64,000 nucleotides of DNA from Flavobacterium sp. 9R (GCF_902506345.1 NZ_LR733413.1:787456-851455), one strand, 5' to 3'. Positions 46,398 to 55,975 are shown, counted from the first letter of the stretch. Translations and numbers: made by a program. Notes: generated by a model from the sequence alone, not told the origin.

Positions 46398-49088
46398 TTA
46401 TCGTATGGTTCTGTCGTTTACTCTTTGTTTATTCCACTTAATATCACTTAATACGCCTGATTTAATACCGATGAAGAAATTCCAATTCGAATAGTCACCA
46501 AAAGGTGTCCAATTGAAGTCCATTCTCCAGCTTAGTAAATCTCTTTCAAAACGTATTTGTGTAAAAGTTACTCCTTTTTGTACAAAATCATAACCCGTGG
46601 AGATTCCACCTTTCCATTTTGGTGTTAAATCAGCATTGGCAGAAATCATAATGGAGTTATTGATGATTTTCTTTTCACGATTGTTGTTTCCGTAGGTTAG
46701 GGAGTAAGCAAAAGTCATATCCCAAGGCAATTTAGATTTGAATAAAGTTGTAATAGCATCTTCGTCTTTAGAATCATCTTTGTCGTCAAATTGACTTTTT
46801 TGATTTAGTATATCCCTGCTTTTTCCAAACAAATCATCTTCTCTTCCGCCATTTCTTTTAACCTGATCGTCATCTTTTTTCTTATCATCAAATTCACTAC
46901 TCGAAATAGAATAATTTAAAGTCATATTGGCGCTCGTCATTCTGAATAAACTTCCACCATTGTTTATATTATACATATTGATTCGGGTACCAGAATTGTC
47001 AATTGCATAAGGGTCTAAGGTGGCTCCAAAATTCACATTCATTTTGTTTTTGAACAATTGAGTTCCTCCACTCACACGTACAGGTGACCAAGCCAAAGTT
47101 GTCTTGCCATCGGCATTAAGATCATAGCTTGTTGATAGGTTGAAATTGTTTAATAACATGATTTTTTTAGGTTCTACTTTCGTGGTATCGCTATCAGTTA
47201 CTTTAGCTTCAAAAGTATTGCTTAAGTCAAACCCTATATTATTAGAATTGGCAATACCTGGCGCTCCATAGATTCCGCCTTCAAAACGGGTGTAAGGTTT
47301 TATCATGGTACCACTTGCATCAGCGGCATAGGTGTCGTAGTATTTTTCAAAACTAGGAGTGTAGCCATACGAAATAGAAGGACGCATGACGTGTCGAATG
47401 GATTTTATTTTTTTGTCTTTACCAAAGTTAAAAGTACCATAGATTGTGGTTCCAATACTACTAGACAAAGTATAAGTTCTAAAAGCATCAAAACCGTTTA
47501 CGGTCTCGTCAACGACTTTACTTTGATTGGTATCATAAAATCTTCTAATTGTTTTTAAATACCAAACCTCGTTATAATTTGCCGAAGCCGAAGCACTAAA
47601 ATATTTGAATAACTTAAAGTTGGTGCTAATAGGAATACTGTGTTGCATACCAACTTGAGCATTTTTAAACATTTCAGGTTTAAAGAATAAAGAGTCGGTA
47701 GTTACAAAGCTATTTCTTCCGTTTAAGTTATATTGTAAATTGATGTTTTTGATAAAACCTTTCTTGATGCCGTCTCCTTTTGCAAAAGGAAAAACTCTAT
47801 CTACACTTAACTGAAGCGTCGGCAAAGTCATATTGATTTCGCTGGTTTGAGTGTTTTGCGAATGTGTGGCGGATAGCGACATTCTTACTTGCGGAATAGA
47901 GTTGAATGTTTTAGAATACGAAACCGAAGAACTCAATGTATTGTTGAGATTGGATCCTAAATTCACCACATTTATAGATTGTTGGAAATATTTACTACTA
48001 CCTAAGTTTACTGAAGCTGAGAAAGTAGAATTAGGGTTTGATTTTGAGTCTTTGGAATGTGACCATTGAATATTGTAAATTGTCTGTTTAGAATAATCAG
48101 GATAACCTCTTTCACTGTTGATTAGGTTTTCGAATCTAAAATTGAAATTTCCTCTATAATTGTATCGTTTTGCATAGCTTGATTCTACCCGCATTCCATA
48201 ACTACCGTTGGTGTAATAATCGCCAAGTACAGTTAAATCGTAATGATCACTCAAAGCAAAGTAATATCCAAAATTTTGTAATGAAAAACCACGGGCATTG
48301 GAGTCGTTGTAGTTTGGTAAAATGATACCTGAAATACTGGTTTCTTTGCTCATCGGGAAATAAGCAAAAGGAAGACCGATTGGTGTTGGCACATCGGCAA
48401 TGACCATATTGGTTAATCCAGTAATAACTTTTTTCCCCGGAATAAATTTTACTTTATTCGTTTGAAAATAGTATTCCGGATTGTCAACATCTTTTGAAGT
48501 GGTAAATCGTGCTCCTTTTAGAAAATAAACCGAATCATTTTCTTTTTTGGTAATAGCAGCTTTGATTTTAAATTCACCTTGGTCAGTTCTTGAATTCCAA
48601 ATCAATGCTTTTTTGGTTTTAAAATTAAAACGTATAGAATCTGGTTCTACTACATTAGTCCCTTGCTTGAAGTTGGGATATTGGGTGTATTTACCAGTAG
48701 AATCTTTGATTCGTCCAGCATATACTTCATTTTTCTCATAATCCATAACTATAATTCCAGACTTTAACTCAATGTCTTGGTAATATAATTCAGCTTTATC
48801 ATAAAGTGTAATCAGCTTCTTTTTTTGGTCTATTTTGGTGTAATTTTGTGCTTTGTAAGTTACTTTTCCTTCCAAAAAAGCCTTTTTTACTTTGACCGTA
48901 TCCACTTTGATTGAATCTTTAGTTGGAGTAGGGGCAATGTTTTTACTTTTGTCTTCTTTTGCTTTTGTAGTTTCCTTTTTTGGAGGAATAGTTGTATTTT
49001 TTTTCTTTATATCTTGCGAATAAGCACTAGTAGTTCCTAGTGTAAGAAAAAATGATATTAAAACGATATGAAATAAGTTTGTATGCAA
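46398..49088 (-). CDS. lptD: LPS assembly outer-membrane protein LptD
   Basis: A large beta-barrel that inserts lipopolysaccharide into the outer leaflet. 896 residues: signal peptide (HTNLFHIVLISFFLTLGTTSAYSQ), a Lys/Thr-rich linker, an OstA-like jellyroll (about residues 75-215, including KKLITLYDKAELYYQDIEL), then a long barrel of alternating aromatic strands ending in WNFFIGIKSGVLSDIKW. The protein is diverged from the proteobacterial form, as usual in Bacteroidota. No in-frame ATG or GTG exists; I use TTG at 49088. ATT at 49115 would add 9 residues. It is divergent from the amidase gene. Confidence 0.9.
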   Translation of the reverse strand: MHTNLFHIVLISFFLTLGTTSAYSQDIKKKNTTIPPKKETTKAKEDKSKNIAPTPTKDSIKVDTVKVKKAFLEGKVTYKAQNYTKIDQKKKLITLYDKAELYYQDIELKSGIIVMDYEKNEVYAGRIKDSTGKYTQYPNFKQGTNVVEPDSIRFNFKTKKALIWNSRTDQGEFKIKAAITKKENDSVYFLKGARFTTSKDVDNPEYYFQTNKVKFIPGKKVITGLTNMVIADVPTPIGLPFAYFPMSKETSISGIILPNYNDSNARGFSLQNFGYYFALSDHYDLTVLGDYYTNGSYGMRVESSYAKRYNYRGNFNFRFENLINSERGYPDYSKQTIYNIQWSHSKDSKSNPNSTFSASVNLGSSKYFQQSINVVNLGSNLNNTLSSSVSYSKTFNSIPQVRMSLSATHSQNTQTSEINMTLPTLQLSVDRVFPFAKGDGIKKGFIKNINLQYNLNGRNSFVTTDSLFFKPEMFKNAQVGMQHSIPISTNFKLFKYFSASASANYNEVWYLKTIRRFYDTNQSKVVDETVNGFDAFRTYTLSSSIGTTIYGTFNFGKDKKIKSIRHVMRPSISYGYTPSFEKYYDTYAADASGTMIKPYTRFEGGIYGAPGIANSNNIGFDLSNTFEAKVTDSDTTKVEPKKIMLLNNFNLSTSYDLNADGKTTLAWSPVRVSGGTQLFKNKMNVNFGATLDPYAIDNSGTRINMYNINNGGSLFRMTSANMTLNYSISSSEFDDKKKDDDQVKRNGGREDDLFGKSRDILNQKSQFDDKDDSKDEDAITTLFKSKLPWDMTFAYSLTYGNNNREKKIINNSIMISANADLTPKWKGGISTGYDFVQKGVTFTQIRFERDLLSWRMDFNWTPFGDYSNWNFFIGIKSGVLSDIKWNKQRVNDRTIR

Positions 49089-49222
49089 AGGTTTTAATGC
49101 TATTTTTGTAAAAATGATGGCTTGCTTTTTGAAGCACCAAACTTACATATATTTTTTTGCAAAAATAATCAATTAACAAAATTATAGCGGACGCCTCCTA
49201 ATAAAAATTAACTTTTAAATTT

Positions 49223-50365
49223 ATGAATACAAAGATTTGTCTAAAAGTAATGTTTATTATTACCTTCTTCTTTTTTTCTTTTTTTTCTTACAGTCAATCC
49301 GAAGTATTTCGTGTGGCTTTAGATGCGGGACACGGAGGTCATGATGCAGGTGCAAAATACAGCGGCCGAGTTGAAAAAGATGTTGCATTAGCTGTAGTTT
49401 TGAAAGTTGGAAAAATTCTTGAAGAGTCAAAAAAAATTGAAGTTATTTATACACGTAAAACGGATGTTTTTATTGATTTAATAGAACGAGCAAATATTGC
49501 TAACAGAGCTAGAGCCTCAATATTTGTTTCTATACACTGCAATGCCAATAAAAATACAGCAGCAGACGGTACTGAAACTTATGTTATGGGGATGACTAAA
49601 ATTGCCTCAAACTTGGAAGCTGCTAAAAAAGAGAACTCTGTAATTACTTTAGAAAAAGATTACAAGCAAAAGTATGAGGGTTTTGATCCTAACTCTCCGG
49701 AGACTATGATTGGTATGACTTTGATGCAAGAGGAATATTTAGATAATAGTATTTCTTTAGCTTCAAACATTGAAGATGAATTTCAAAATTTAGGAAAAAA
49801 GATACGTGGAGGAGGAGTAAAACAAGCGCCTTATATGGTTTTGCATAAAGCTTATATGCCAAGAGTTTTGGTAGAGATGGGATTTATTTCTAATCCTGCA
49901 GAGGGTGCTATTTTAGTTTCTGAAGAAGGTCAAAATGATATAGCACAAGCAATTGCCAAAGCGATAATAAGATATAAAAACAATTTTTTCGAAAATGAGT
50001 TTTTTGATAATTCCACACCAAAAATTGATTCTACTGAAAAAAAAGAAGTCATAAAACCTAAAGACACCTCTGATTTTCATGAAGCCCCTAAGGTAGCTAC
50101 AGTACCAACTACAGGAACTATTTTTAAAGTACAATTGTCCGCAAGTTATATTCAGCTAGAGTTGCAACCTAAAAATTTTAAAGGATTAAATTTTATTTCA
50201 ATGGAGCGCGAAAATAATTTGTATAAATATTTTTATGGCGAAACAACAGATTATAATGTTGCCAAAGAAAACTTAAAAATGGCTAAAGCTAAAGGCTTTG
50301 ATTCTGCTTTTCTGATAGCTTATAAAAATGGAAAGAAAATTAGTATTCAAGAAGCGACTAAATAA
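49223..50365 (+). CDS. N-acetylmuramoyl-L-alanine amidase with SPOR-like tail
   Basis: Exported Amidase_3 enzyme, 380 residues, that cuts the glycan-peptide bond of peptidoglycan, probably during daughter-cell separation. A signal peptide ends near FFSYSQ. Zinc ligands are in LDAGHGGHDAGAKY (His, then Glu in GRVEKD) and SIHCNAN, and the catalytic Glu is in VLVEMGFISNP. The last 75 residues (FKVQLSASYIQLELQPKNF to KNGKKISIQ) have the pattern of a SPOR domain that binds denuded glycan at the septum. The stop codon lies 5 bases ahead of the -33 element of the mlaD promoter. Confidence 0.92.
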   Translation: MNTKICLKVMFIITFFFFSFFSYSQSEVFRVALDAGHGGHDAGAKYSGRVEKDVALAVVLKVGKILEESKKIEVIYTRKTDVFIDLIERANIANRARASIFVSIHCNANKNTAADGTETYVMGMTKIASNLEAAKKENSVITLEKDYKQKYEGFDPNSPETMIGMTLMQEEYLDNSISLASNIEDEFQNLGKKIRGGGVKQAPYMVLHKAYMPRVLVEMGFISNPAEGAILVSEEGQNDIAQAIAKAIIRYKNNFFENEFFDNSTPKIDSTEKKEVIKPKDTSDFHEAPKVATVPTTGTIFKVQLSASYIQLELQPKNFKGLNFISMERENNLYKYFYGETTDYNVAKENLKMAKAKGFDSAFLIAYKNGKKISIQEATK

Positions 50366-50369
50366 TTCA

Positions 50370-50397
50370 TTGAAGTTAAATTTTTATATTATTTTTG
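50370..50397 (+). promoter_or_regulatory. candidate promoter of mlaD
   Basis: TTG at 50370-50372, a 17-base spacer and TATTTTTG at 50390-50397, followed by C. This is a full consensus match. Transcription would begin near 50404, about 10 bases before the TTG start codon at 50414. Confidence 0.55.
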
Positions 50398-50413
50398 CGC
50401 AAAATCTTATATT

Positions 50414-51379
50414 TTGAAACTAACAAGAGAAATCAAAACAGCTATTATAGTAATTACTGCTATTTTATTATTTATTTGGGGTTATAGCTTTTTAAAAGGC
50501 CGAGATCTTTTTACTAACTATAAGACATATTTTGTAGAGTATAGTAATGTAGAAGGGATAGCTCCTTCTTCTGCAGTAACGTTAAATGGATTAGTAATTG
50601 GTAAAGTTGCCAGTATTACCATTAACAACACTACAGGAAAACTTCAAGTTGAATTACAAATAAATACAGATTTTCCAATTTCTAAAACCAGTACTGCCGT
50701 TATCTATGAGCCGGGATTGATAGGAGGTAAGCAAATTGCTATTCATCCAAATCTTAATGATACATCCTTAATTGAAGATGGTGCAACTATAAAAGGTGAC
50801 ATTGAATTAGGTATGGCTGCAAGTGTAGGCGAAAAACTAGTTCCAGTTCAGCAAAAAATTGAAAAATTATTGGTAAGTGCTGATCAAATGATTAACGGAA
50901 TCAATACTGTTTTAGATCAAAAAGGACAAGCTGATTTGAAAAACAGCTTGGCTGAATTGAGTAAGATTATGGAGCAATTTCATAAAGCTTCGGTTAGTGT
51001 TAATGGAATTTTAGATACGAATAAGTCTAAAATTAATGGCATAGTAACTAATTTTAATAAAGTTTCTGGTGATTTTTCTAAAATTTCAGATTCTTTGCAA
51101 AAAGCTGATTTAGGAAAAACAGTAAAAGAATTGAATAGAACTTTGGCTAATGTAGACAAGTTAATGAGTAATTTGCAATCAGGAAAAGGAACTATGGGTA
51201 AATTACTTAATGATGAAGTACTTTATGCTAATTTATCAAAAACATCAAAAGAGTTGGAATTGTTACTTCAAGATGTTCGCTTGAACCCTACGAGATACGT
51301 TAATGTTTCTGTCTTTGGAAAGAAAAACAAACCTTATGTAGCTCCTGCTGCTGATTCAATAGTAAAAGCTAATAACTAA
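50414..51379 (+). CDS. MCE/MlaD family lipid-transport protein
   Basis: A 321-residue protein with one N-terminal membrane helix (TAIIVITAILLFIWGYSFL) and an MCE domain (about residues 38-115: YFVEYSNVEGIAPSSAVTLN, GLVIGKVASI, YEPGLIGGKQIAI). A long helical tail from about 140 to 270 would form a periplasmic coil. MCE proteins bind phospholipids and work with an MlaE/MlaF ABC transporter. Neither gene is in the window. The start is TTG at 50414, confirmed by the family N terminus KLTREIKTA. The HdrC-like gene follows after 4 bases, so it is cotranscribed. Confidence 0.92.
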   Translation: MKLTREIKTAIIVITAILLFIWGYSFLKGRDLFTNYKTYFVEYSNVEGIAPSSAVTLNGLVIGKVASITINNTTGKLQVELQINTDFPISKTSTAVIYEPGLIGGKQIAIHPNLNDTSLIEDGATIKGDIELGMAASVGEKLVPVQQKIEKLLVSADQMINGINTVLDQKGQADLKNSLAELSKIMEQFHKASVSVNGILDTNKSKINGIVTNFNKVSGDFSKISDSLQKADLGKTVKELNRTLANVDKLMSNLQSGKGTMGKLLNDEVLYANLSKTSKELELLLQDVRLNPTRYVNVSVFGKKNKPYVAPAADSIVKANN

Positions 51380-51383
51380 TTAT

Positions 51384-52715
51384 ATGAATTTTTTAGACAA
51401 TGTATTGTTCGCCATCGTTTTGGCAATTGGTTTTGGATATTTCTTTATGAATGTCAAAAAAATCATTCGAAACATTAAGTTAGGTACTGCAGTTGACCGA
51501 AGTGATAATCCTAAAGAGCGATGGAAAAATATGGCAATGATTGCCTTAGGACAATCAAAAATGGTAAAAAGACCAGTTGCTGGAATTTTACATATTGTTG
51601 TTTACCTTGGATTCATAATCATTAATATAGAATTATTAGAAATCATAATTGATGGGCTTTTTGGTACGCATCGTGTTTTTGCTTTTTTGGGCGGAACTTA
51701 CGATTTCCTTATTGGTTCTTTTGAGATTTTAGCGGTTTTAGTATTACTAGCTGTTTTTACTTTTTGGACCAGAAGAAATATTATTCGTTTAAAGCGTTTT
51801 ATAAGTTCAGACTTGAATGGATATCCTAAGAATGACGCGAATTATATTTTATATTTTGAAGTAGTTTTGATGTCTTTGTTTTTGTTGATGAATGCATCCG
51901 ATTTGCATTTGCAACAAGTACCGGGAGGCTTTTCTCATTTCATCAAAGCGGGTTCCTTTCCAATCAGTCAATTTATAGAGCCTATTTTCAATGGAATGTC
52001 TAACGAATTGGTGATGCTTTTATCAGAAGCTTTTTGGTGGTTGCATATTGTTGGTATTTTGATTTTTATGAATTATTTATATTTTTCAAAACACTTACAT
52101 ATTCTTTTGGCTTTCCCCAATACTTATTTTGCCAACTTAAAACCTCAAGGTCAATTTGATAATTTAGCTTCAGTTACAAATGAAGTGAAGTTAATGATGG
52201 ATCCAAATGCAGATCCTTTTGCAGCTCCTGCTGATGCTAATGCAGCTCCAAGTAAATTTGGCGCCAGCGATGTAATGGATTTGAATTGGGTACAGTTAAT
52301 GAACGCTTACACTTGTACAGAATGTGGGCGCTGTACTTCTTCATGTCCAGCAAATCAAACGGGTAAGAAGTTGTCTCCACGTAAGATTATGATGGATACG
52401 AGAGACCGTTTGGAAGAAGTGGGAAGAAATATTGACAAAAATAAAGGTGTTTTTGTTCCAGATTCTATTTCTCTTTTGAATAATTATGTTACAGCCGAAG
52501 AACTTTGGGCTTGTACTTCTTGTAATGCTTGTGTTGAAGAATGTCCTGTGAATATTAGTCCATTATCAATCATTTTGGATATGCGTCGTTATTTGGTTAT
52601 GGAGCAAAGTGCTGCACCAATGCCTTTGAATGCAATGATGACCAATATTGAAAACAACGGTGCTCCTTGGCAATACAATCAACAAGACCGTTTGAATTGG
52701 AAAAACGAAATATAA
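51384..52715 (+). CDS. HdrC-like membrane iron-sulfur protein
   Basis: A 443-residue protein with about six membrane helices in residues 1-240 (cytochrome-b-like nitrate reductase gamma form), then two 4Fe-4S motifs: CTECGRCTSSCPANQTG at about 311 and CTSCNACVEECPVNI at about 376. It resembles the DsrK/HdrC class of quinone-linked electron carriers. With the HdrB-like gene 61 bases downstream it could form a membrane complex that moves electrons between menaquinone and a thiol-disulfide or acyl-CoA partner. No partner enzyme is adjacent. It lies 4 bases after mlaD. Confidence 0.88.
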   Translation: MNFLDNVLFAIVLAIGFGYFFMNVKKIIRNIKLGTAVDRSDNPKERWKNMAMIALGQSKMVKRPVAGILHIVVYLGFIIINIELLEIIIDGLFGTHRVFAFLGGTYDFLIGSFEILAVLVLLAVFTFWTRRNIIRLKRFISSDLNGYPKNDANYILYFEVVLMSLFLLMNASDLHLQQVPGGFSHFIKAGSFPISQFIEPIFNGMSNELVMLLSEAFWWLHIVGILIFMNYLYFSKHLHILLAFPNTYFANLKPQGQFDNLASVTNEVKLMMDPNADPFAAPADANAAPSKFGASDVMDLNWVQLMNAYTCTECGRCTSSCPANQTGKKLSPRKIMMDTRDRLEEVGRNIDKNKGVFVPDSISLLNNYVTAEELWACTSCNACVEECPVNISPLSIILDMRRYLVMEQSAAPMPLNAMMTNIENNGAPWQYNQQDRLNWKNEI

Positions 52716-52776
52716 TAAAAAGTTTAAATTTTTAATCGGTTAAGTTCTTAGCCCATTAACTAATAACCAAAATACA

Positions 52777-53568
52777 ATGTCAGAAAATTTAGTAGTGCCT
52801 ACAATGGCCGAAATGTTAGCTCAAGGCAAACAACCCGAAGTATTGTTTTGGGTAGGTTGTGCTGGAAGTTTTGACGATAGAGCCAAGAAAATAACTAAAG
52901 CATTTGTTAGAATTTTAAATCGATCTAACGTTTCTTTTGCCGTATTGGGTACAGAGGAAAGTTGTACAGGAGATCCAGCTAAAAGAGCAGGTAACGAATT
53001 CCTGTTTCAGATGCAAGCGATGATGAATATTGAGGTTTTGAATGCATACGAAGCTAAAAAAATCGTAACTGCTTGTCCTCATTGTTTTAATACATTAAAA
53101 AATGAATATCCTGAATTGGGTGGTCACTATGAGGTAGTGCATCATACTGAATTTTTAAAATCCTTGCTTGACGATGGTCGTTTGACTATTGAAGGAGGTC
53201 AATTTAAAGGTAAAAAAATCACGTTCCACGATCCTTGTTATTTAGGAAGAGCGAATCAAATTTATGAAGCGCCAAGAGATTTAATCCAAAAGTTAGATGC
53301 TGAGTTAGTTGAAATGAAGCGTTCAAAAGCCAATGGATTATGTTGTGGTGCTGGTGGTGCACAAATGTTTAAAGATGCTGAGCCTGGTAATAAAGAAGTT
53401 AATATCGAAAGAACAGAAGACGCTTTAGAAGTACAACCAAGTATTATTGCTGCTGGATGTCCTTTCTGTAATACGATGCTTACTGATGGTATAAAGAATA
53501 AAGAAAAAGAAGCTGATGTAAAAGTGTTAGACATTGCTGAACTTATTGCTAACGCTCAAGATTTATAA
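52777..53568 (+). CDS. HdrB-like CCG-domain protein
   Basis: A 263-residue protein with two cysteine-rich CCG domains, as in the HdrB, LutA and GlpC families. The first half has WVGCAGSFDD, EESCTGDPAKRAG and TACPHCFNTLKNEYPELG. The second half has FHDPCYLGRAN, NGLCCGAGGAQMF and AAGCPFCNTMLTDG. Such domains bind a non-cubane 4Fe-4S pair that reduces disulfides or takes electrons. It works with the membrane iron-sulfur protein upstream (61-base gap). The substrate is unknown. Confidence 0.88.
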   Translation: MSENLVVPTMAEMLAQGKQPEVLFWVGCAGSFDDRAKKITKAFVRILNRSNVSFAVLGTEESCTGDPAKRAGNEFLFQMQAMMNIEVLNAYEAKKIVTACPHCFNTLKNEYPELGGHYEVVHHTEFLKSLLDDGRLTIEGGQFKGKKITFHDPCYLGRANQIYEAPRDLIQKLDAELVEMKRSKANGLCCGAGGAQMFKDAEPGNKEVNIERTEDALEVQPSIIAAGCPFCNTMLTDGIKNKEKEADVKVLDIAELIANAQDL

Positions 53569-53587
53569 TAGAATTTAATTCAAAACT

Positions 53588-54070
53588 ATGTACGTACCCT
53601 TTGAAAGTTTACCTGAGGAATCTAGAATATGGATTTATCAATCTAACAGAAAGTTTTCTGATGCTGAAATGACCGAAATAGAAGAATCATTACAAGCTTT
53701 TTTGAAAGATTGGGCCGCTCATGGTACAAGTTTGGAGTCATCTTATCTTTTAAAATACAATCGTTTTATAATTATTGCAGTAAACCAAGAAGTTCAAGCT
53801 GCAACGGGTTGTTCAATTGATAGCTCTGTTGAATTCATCCAAAGTTTAGAAAAGAAATACGATGTAGATTTATTGGATAAGATGAATGTTACATTCAAAT
53901 TAGGTGAACATGTTGCGCATAAACCATTACTTGATTTCAAGAAAATGGTAAAAGATAAAGCGGTAACTGAGAACACTATTGTTTTTAATAATTTAGTCAA
54001 TAATATTCAAGAGTTTAATGAATCATGGGAAGTTCCCGCAGCCGATAGTTGGCACAGTCGATTCTTTTAA
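53588..54070 (+). CDS. conserved 160-residue protein, unknown function
   Basis: I recognise this as a conserved Bacteroidota protein (start MYVPFESLPEESRIWIYQSN) that I recall is often labelled an ABC transporter ATPase in databases. I see no Walker A, Walker B or ABC signature, so that name is not supported. It is soluble, with no signal peptide or membrane helix. Notable conserved-looking features are ATGCSIDSSVEF and a C-terminal ADSWHSRFF. It follows the HdrB-like gene by 19 bases and ends at a terminator, so it belongs to the mlaD-hdrCB-like operon and may be an accessory factor for it. Confidence 0.75.
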   Translation: MYVPFESLPEESRIWIYQSNRKFSDAEMTEIEESLQAFLKDWAAHGTSLESSYLLKYNRFIIIAVNQEVQAATGCSIDSSVEFIQSLEKKYDVDLLDKMNVTFKLGEHVAHKPLLDFKKMVKDKAVTENTIVFNNLVNNIQEFNESWEVPAADSWHSRFF

Positions 54071-54078
54071 AATTATTT

Positions 54079-54120
54079 AAAAAACTAGATTATAGAGTAT
54101 GCTTAATCTAGTTTTTTTTT
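54079..54120 (+). terminator. terminator of the mlaD-Hdr-like operon
   Basis: AAAACTAGATTA pairs with TAATCTAGTTTT around an 11-base loop, followed by a T run. Confidence 0.85.
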
Positions 54121-54138
54121 ATCTATTCCTTATTTTAC

Positions 54139-54741
54139 ATGACGAAGTATTTCTTTTCCTTCTTTTTGCTACTCTTGACATCAAGTTTGTTTTCCCAAAA
54201 CTGGGATATCAATACTTTGCGTTCAGTCAATTTGAATCGCAATGAGAATTTAGACCCTACATTTAAGCATATTACCAATAGTTATGCTATTGTTAGTATT
54301 GGTACACCTCTTACAATGTATGCAGTTGGACTAATTAATAAAGATGAACAATTAAAAAAAGATGCCATTTTTATTGGAGAATCGGTTGCCGCTTCAGTAT
54401 TTGTGACCATTGTCTTAAAAGAAGCTATTAAAAGAGATCGACCTTTTGTCACCTATCCAGAAATTGAAAAATTAAGTTCTGCTGGCGGATATTCTATGCC
54501 TTCAGGACACACTTCCATTGCTTTTGCGACAGCTACTTCTTTGAGTATTGCTTATCCCAAATGGTATGTTATTGCGCCATCTTTTGTATGGGCATCTGCT
54601 GTTGGCTATTCAAGAATGCATTTGGGTGTTCATTATCCTACAGATGTTATAGCTGGAGCTCTTGTTGGTAGTGGTTCAGCTTATCTAACTTATAAAATCA
54701 ATAAATGGTTGAATAAGAAAAGAAGTAAAGAACAATTATAG
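54139..54741 (+). CDS. PAP2 family phosphatase
   Basis: A 200-residue exported or membrane phosphatase. An N-terminal signal (KYFFSFFLLLLTSSLFSQ) precedes the three PAP2 motifs: KEAIKRDRP (KxxxxxxRP), YSMPSGHTS (PSGH) and SRMHLGVHYPTDV (SRxxxxxHxxxD). It probably acts on undecaprenyl diphosphate, phosphatidate or lipid A phosphates in the periplasm. There are only a few possible membrane helices (around residues 50 and 85, and at the C-terminal AGALVGSGSAYLT), so it may be a periplasm-facing form. It is separated from its neighbours by a terminator upstream and 69 bases downstream. Confidence 0.9.
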   Translation: MTKYFFSFFLLLLTSSLFSQNWDINTLRSVNLNRNENLDPTFKHITNSYAIVSIGTPLTMYAVGLINKDEQLKKDAIFIGESVAASVFVTIVLKEAIKRDRPFVTYPEIEKLSSAGGYSMPSGHTSIAFATATSLSIAYPKWYVIAPSFVWASAVGYSRMHLGVHYPTDVIAGALVGSGSAYLTYKINKWLNKKRSKEQL

Positions 54742-54810
54742 TTGATTTTTAACTTTTCTTAACTTTTAATAACTCATTTTTGAGTAAATTCGTTACCCTA
54801 AAATAAATTC

Positions 54811-55944
54811 ATGAAAATAGCAATTGTCTGTTATCCCACATTTGGTGGAAGTGGTGTTGTAGCAACAGAATTAGGTCTTGAACTAGCAAGAAGAGGGCAT
54901 GAAATTCACTTCATAACATATAGTCAACCAGTTCGTTTAGCACTTTTAAATCCAAATGTGCATTACCACCAAGTAAATGTTCCAGAATATCCATTATTTC
55001 ATTATCAACCGTATGAACTTGCGCTTTCCAGTAAGCTAGTTGATATGGTAAAGCTATACAAAATAGATGTGCTTCATGTGCATTATGCCATTCCTCATGC
55101 TTATGCAGGTTATATGGCTAAACAAATGCTTAAAGACGAGGGTATAAATATACCTATGGTTACAACATTACATGGTACTGATATTACTTTGGTTGGAAAT
55201 CATCCTTTTTATAAACCAGCTGTTACTTTTAGTATCAATAAATCTGATTTTGTAACTTCGGTTTCTGAGAGTCTAAAAGCGGATACCCTTAAATTGTTTT
55301 CTATTAAAAATGAAATTCAGGTGATTCCTAATTTTATTGATTTAGATAAAGAAAAAAAAGACCCAAATACCCCTTGTCATAGATCCGTAATGGCGGCAGC
55401 TGATGAAAGAATAATTACTCATATTAGTAATTTTAGAGGAGTAAAGAGAATTCCTGATGTTGTTAAGATATTTTATAAAATTCAAAAAGAGATACCTGCC
55501 AAATTAATGATGGTTGGGGATGGGCCTGAAAAAGAAAAAGCCGAAGAACTTTGTTTTGAGTTAGGAATTCAAGACAAAGTAATCTTTTTTGGGAACAGTA
55601 ATGAAATTGATAAAATTTTGTGCCTTACAGATTTGTTTTTGTTGCCTTCACAAACCGAAAGTTTTGGATTAGTAGCTCTTGAAGCTATGGCTTGTTCTGT
55701 GCCTGTTATTTCTAGTAATTCTGGTGGTTTGCCTGAAGTTAATTTTGATGGCTTCTCAGGTTTTTTAAGTGATGTTGGAAATGTTGATGAAATGGCTAAA
55801 AATGCCTTAACAATCTTAAAAGATGATGATGTTTTAAATAAATTTAAGAGGAATGCTTTAAGTATTGCTGAAAAATTTGATATAAAGAAAATCTTGCCCT
55901 TATATGAAGATCTCTATCAGCGAGCAATTCAAAAATACCAATAA
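54811..55944 (+). CDS. bshA: bacillithiol synthesis glycosyltransferase
   Basis: BshA joins UDP-GlcNAc and L-malate, the first step of bacillithiol synthesis. 377 residues with a GT-B fold. The family start IAIVCYPTFGGSGVVATELG binds UDP-GlcNAc and contacts malate. VTTLHGTDITLVG and FRGVKRIPDVV follow, and LPSQTESFGLVALEAM is the EX7E nucleotide-sugar motif of GT4 enzymes. The gene is full length. bshB and bshC are not in the window. It ends at a strong terminator. Confidence 0.95.
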   Translation: MKIAIVCYPTFGGSGVVATELGLELARRGHEIHFITYSQPVRLALLNPNVHYHQVNVPEYPLFHYQPYELALSSKLVDMVKLYKIDVLHVHYAIPHAYAGYMAKQMLKDEGINIPMVTTLHGTDITLVGNHPFYKPAVTFSINKSDFVTSVSESLKADTLKLFSIKNEIQVIPNFIDLDKEKKDPNTPCHRSVMAAADERIITHISNFRGVKRIPDVVKIFYKIQKEIPAKLMMVGDGPEKEKAEELCFELGIQDKVIFFGNSNEIDKILCLTDLFLLPSQTESFGLVALEAMACSVPVISSNSGGLPEVNFDGFSGFLSDVGNVDEMAKNALTILKDDDVLNKFKRNALSIAEKFDIKKILPLYEDLYQRAIQKYQ

Positions 55945-55975
55945 AAAAGGGAAGCAGTTTTGCTTCCCTTTTTTA
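55942..55975. terminator. shared terminator, bshA and beta-barrel protein
   Basis: AAAAAAGGGAAGC pairs with GCTTCCCTTTTTT around AGTTTT. A and T runs on both sides let it serve the two converging genes. Confidence 0.88.
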
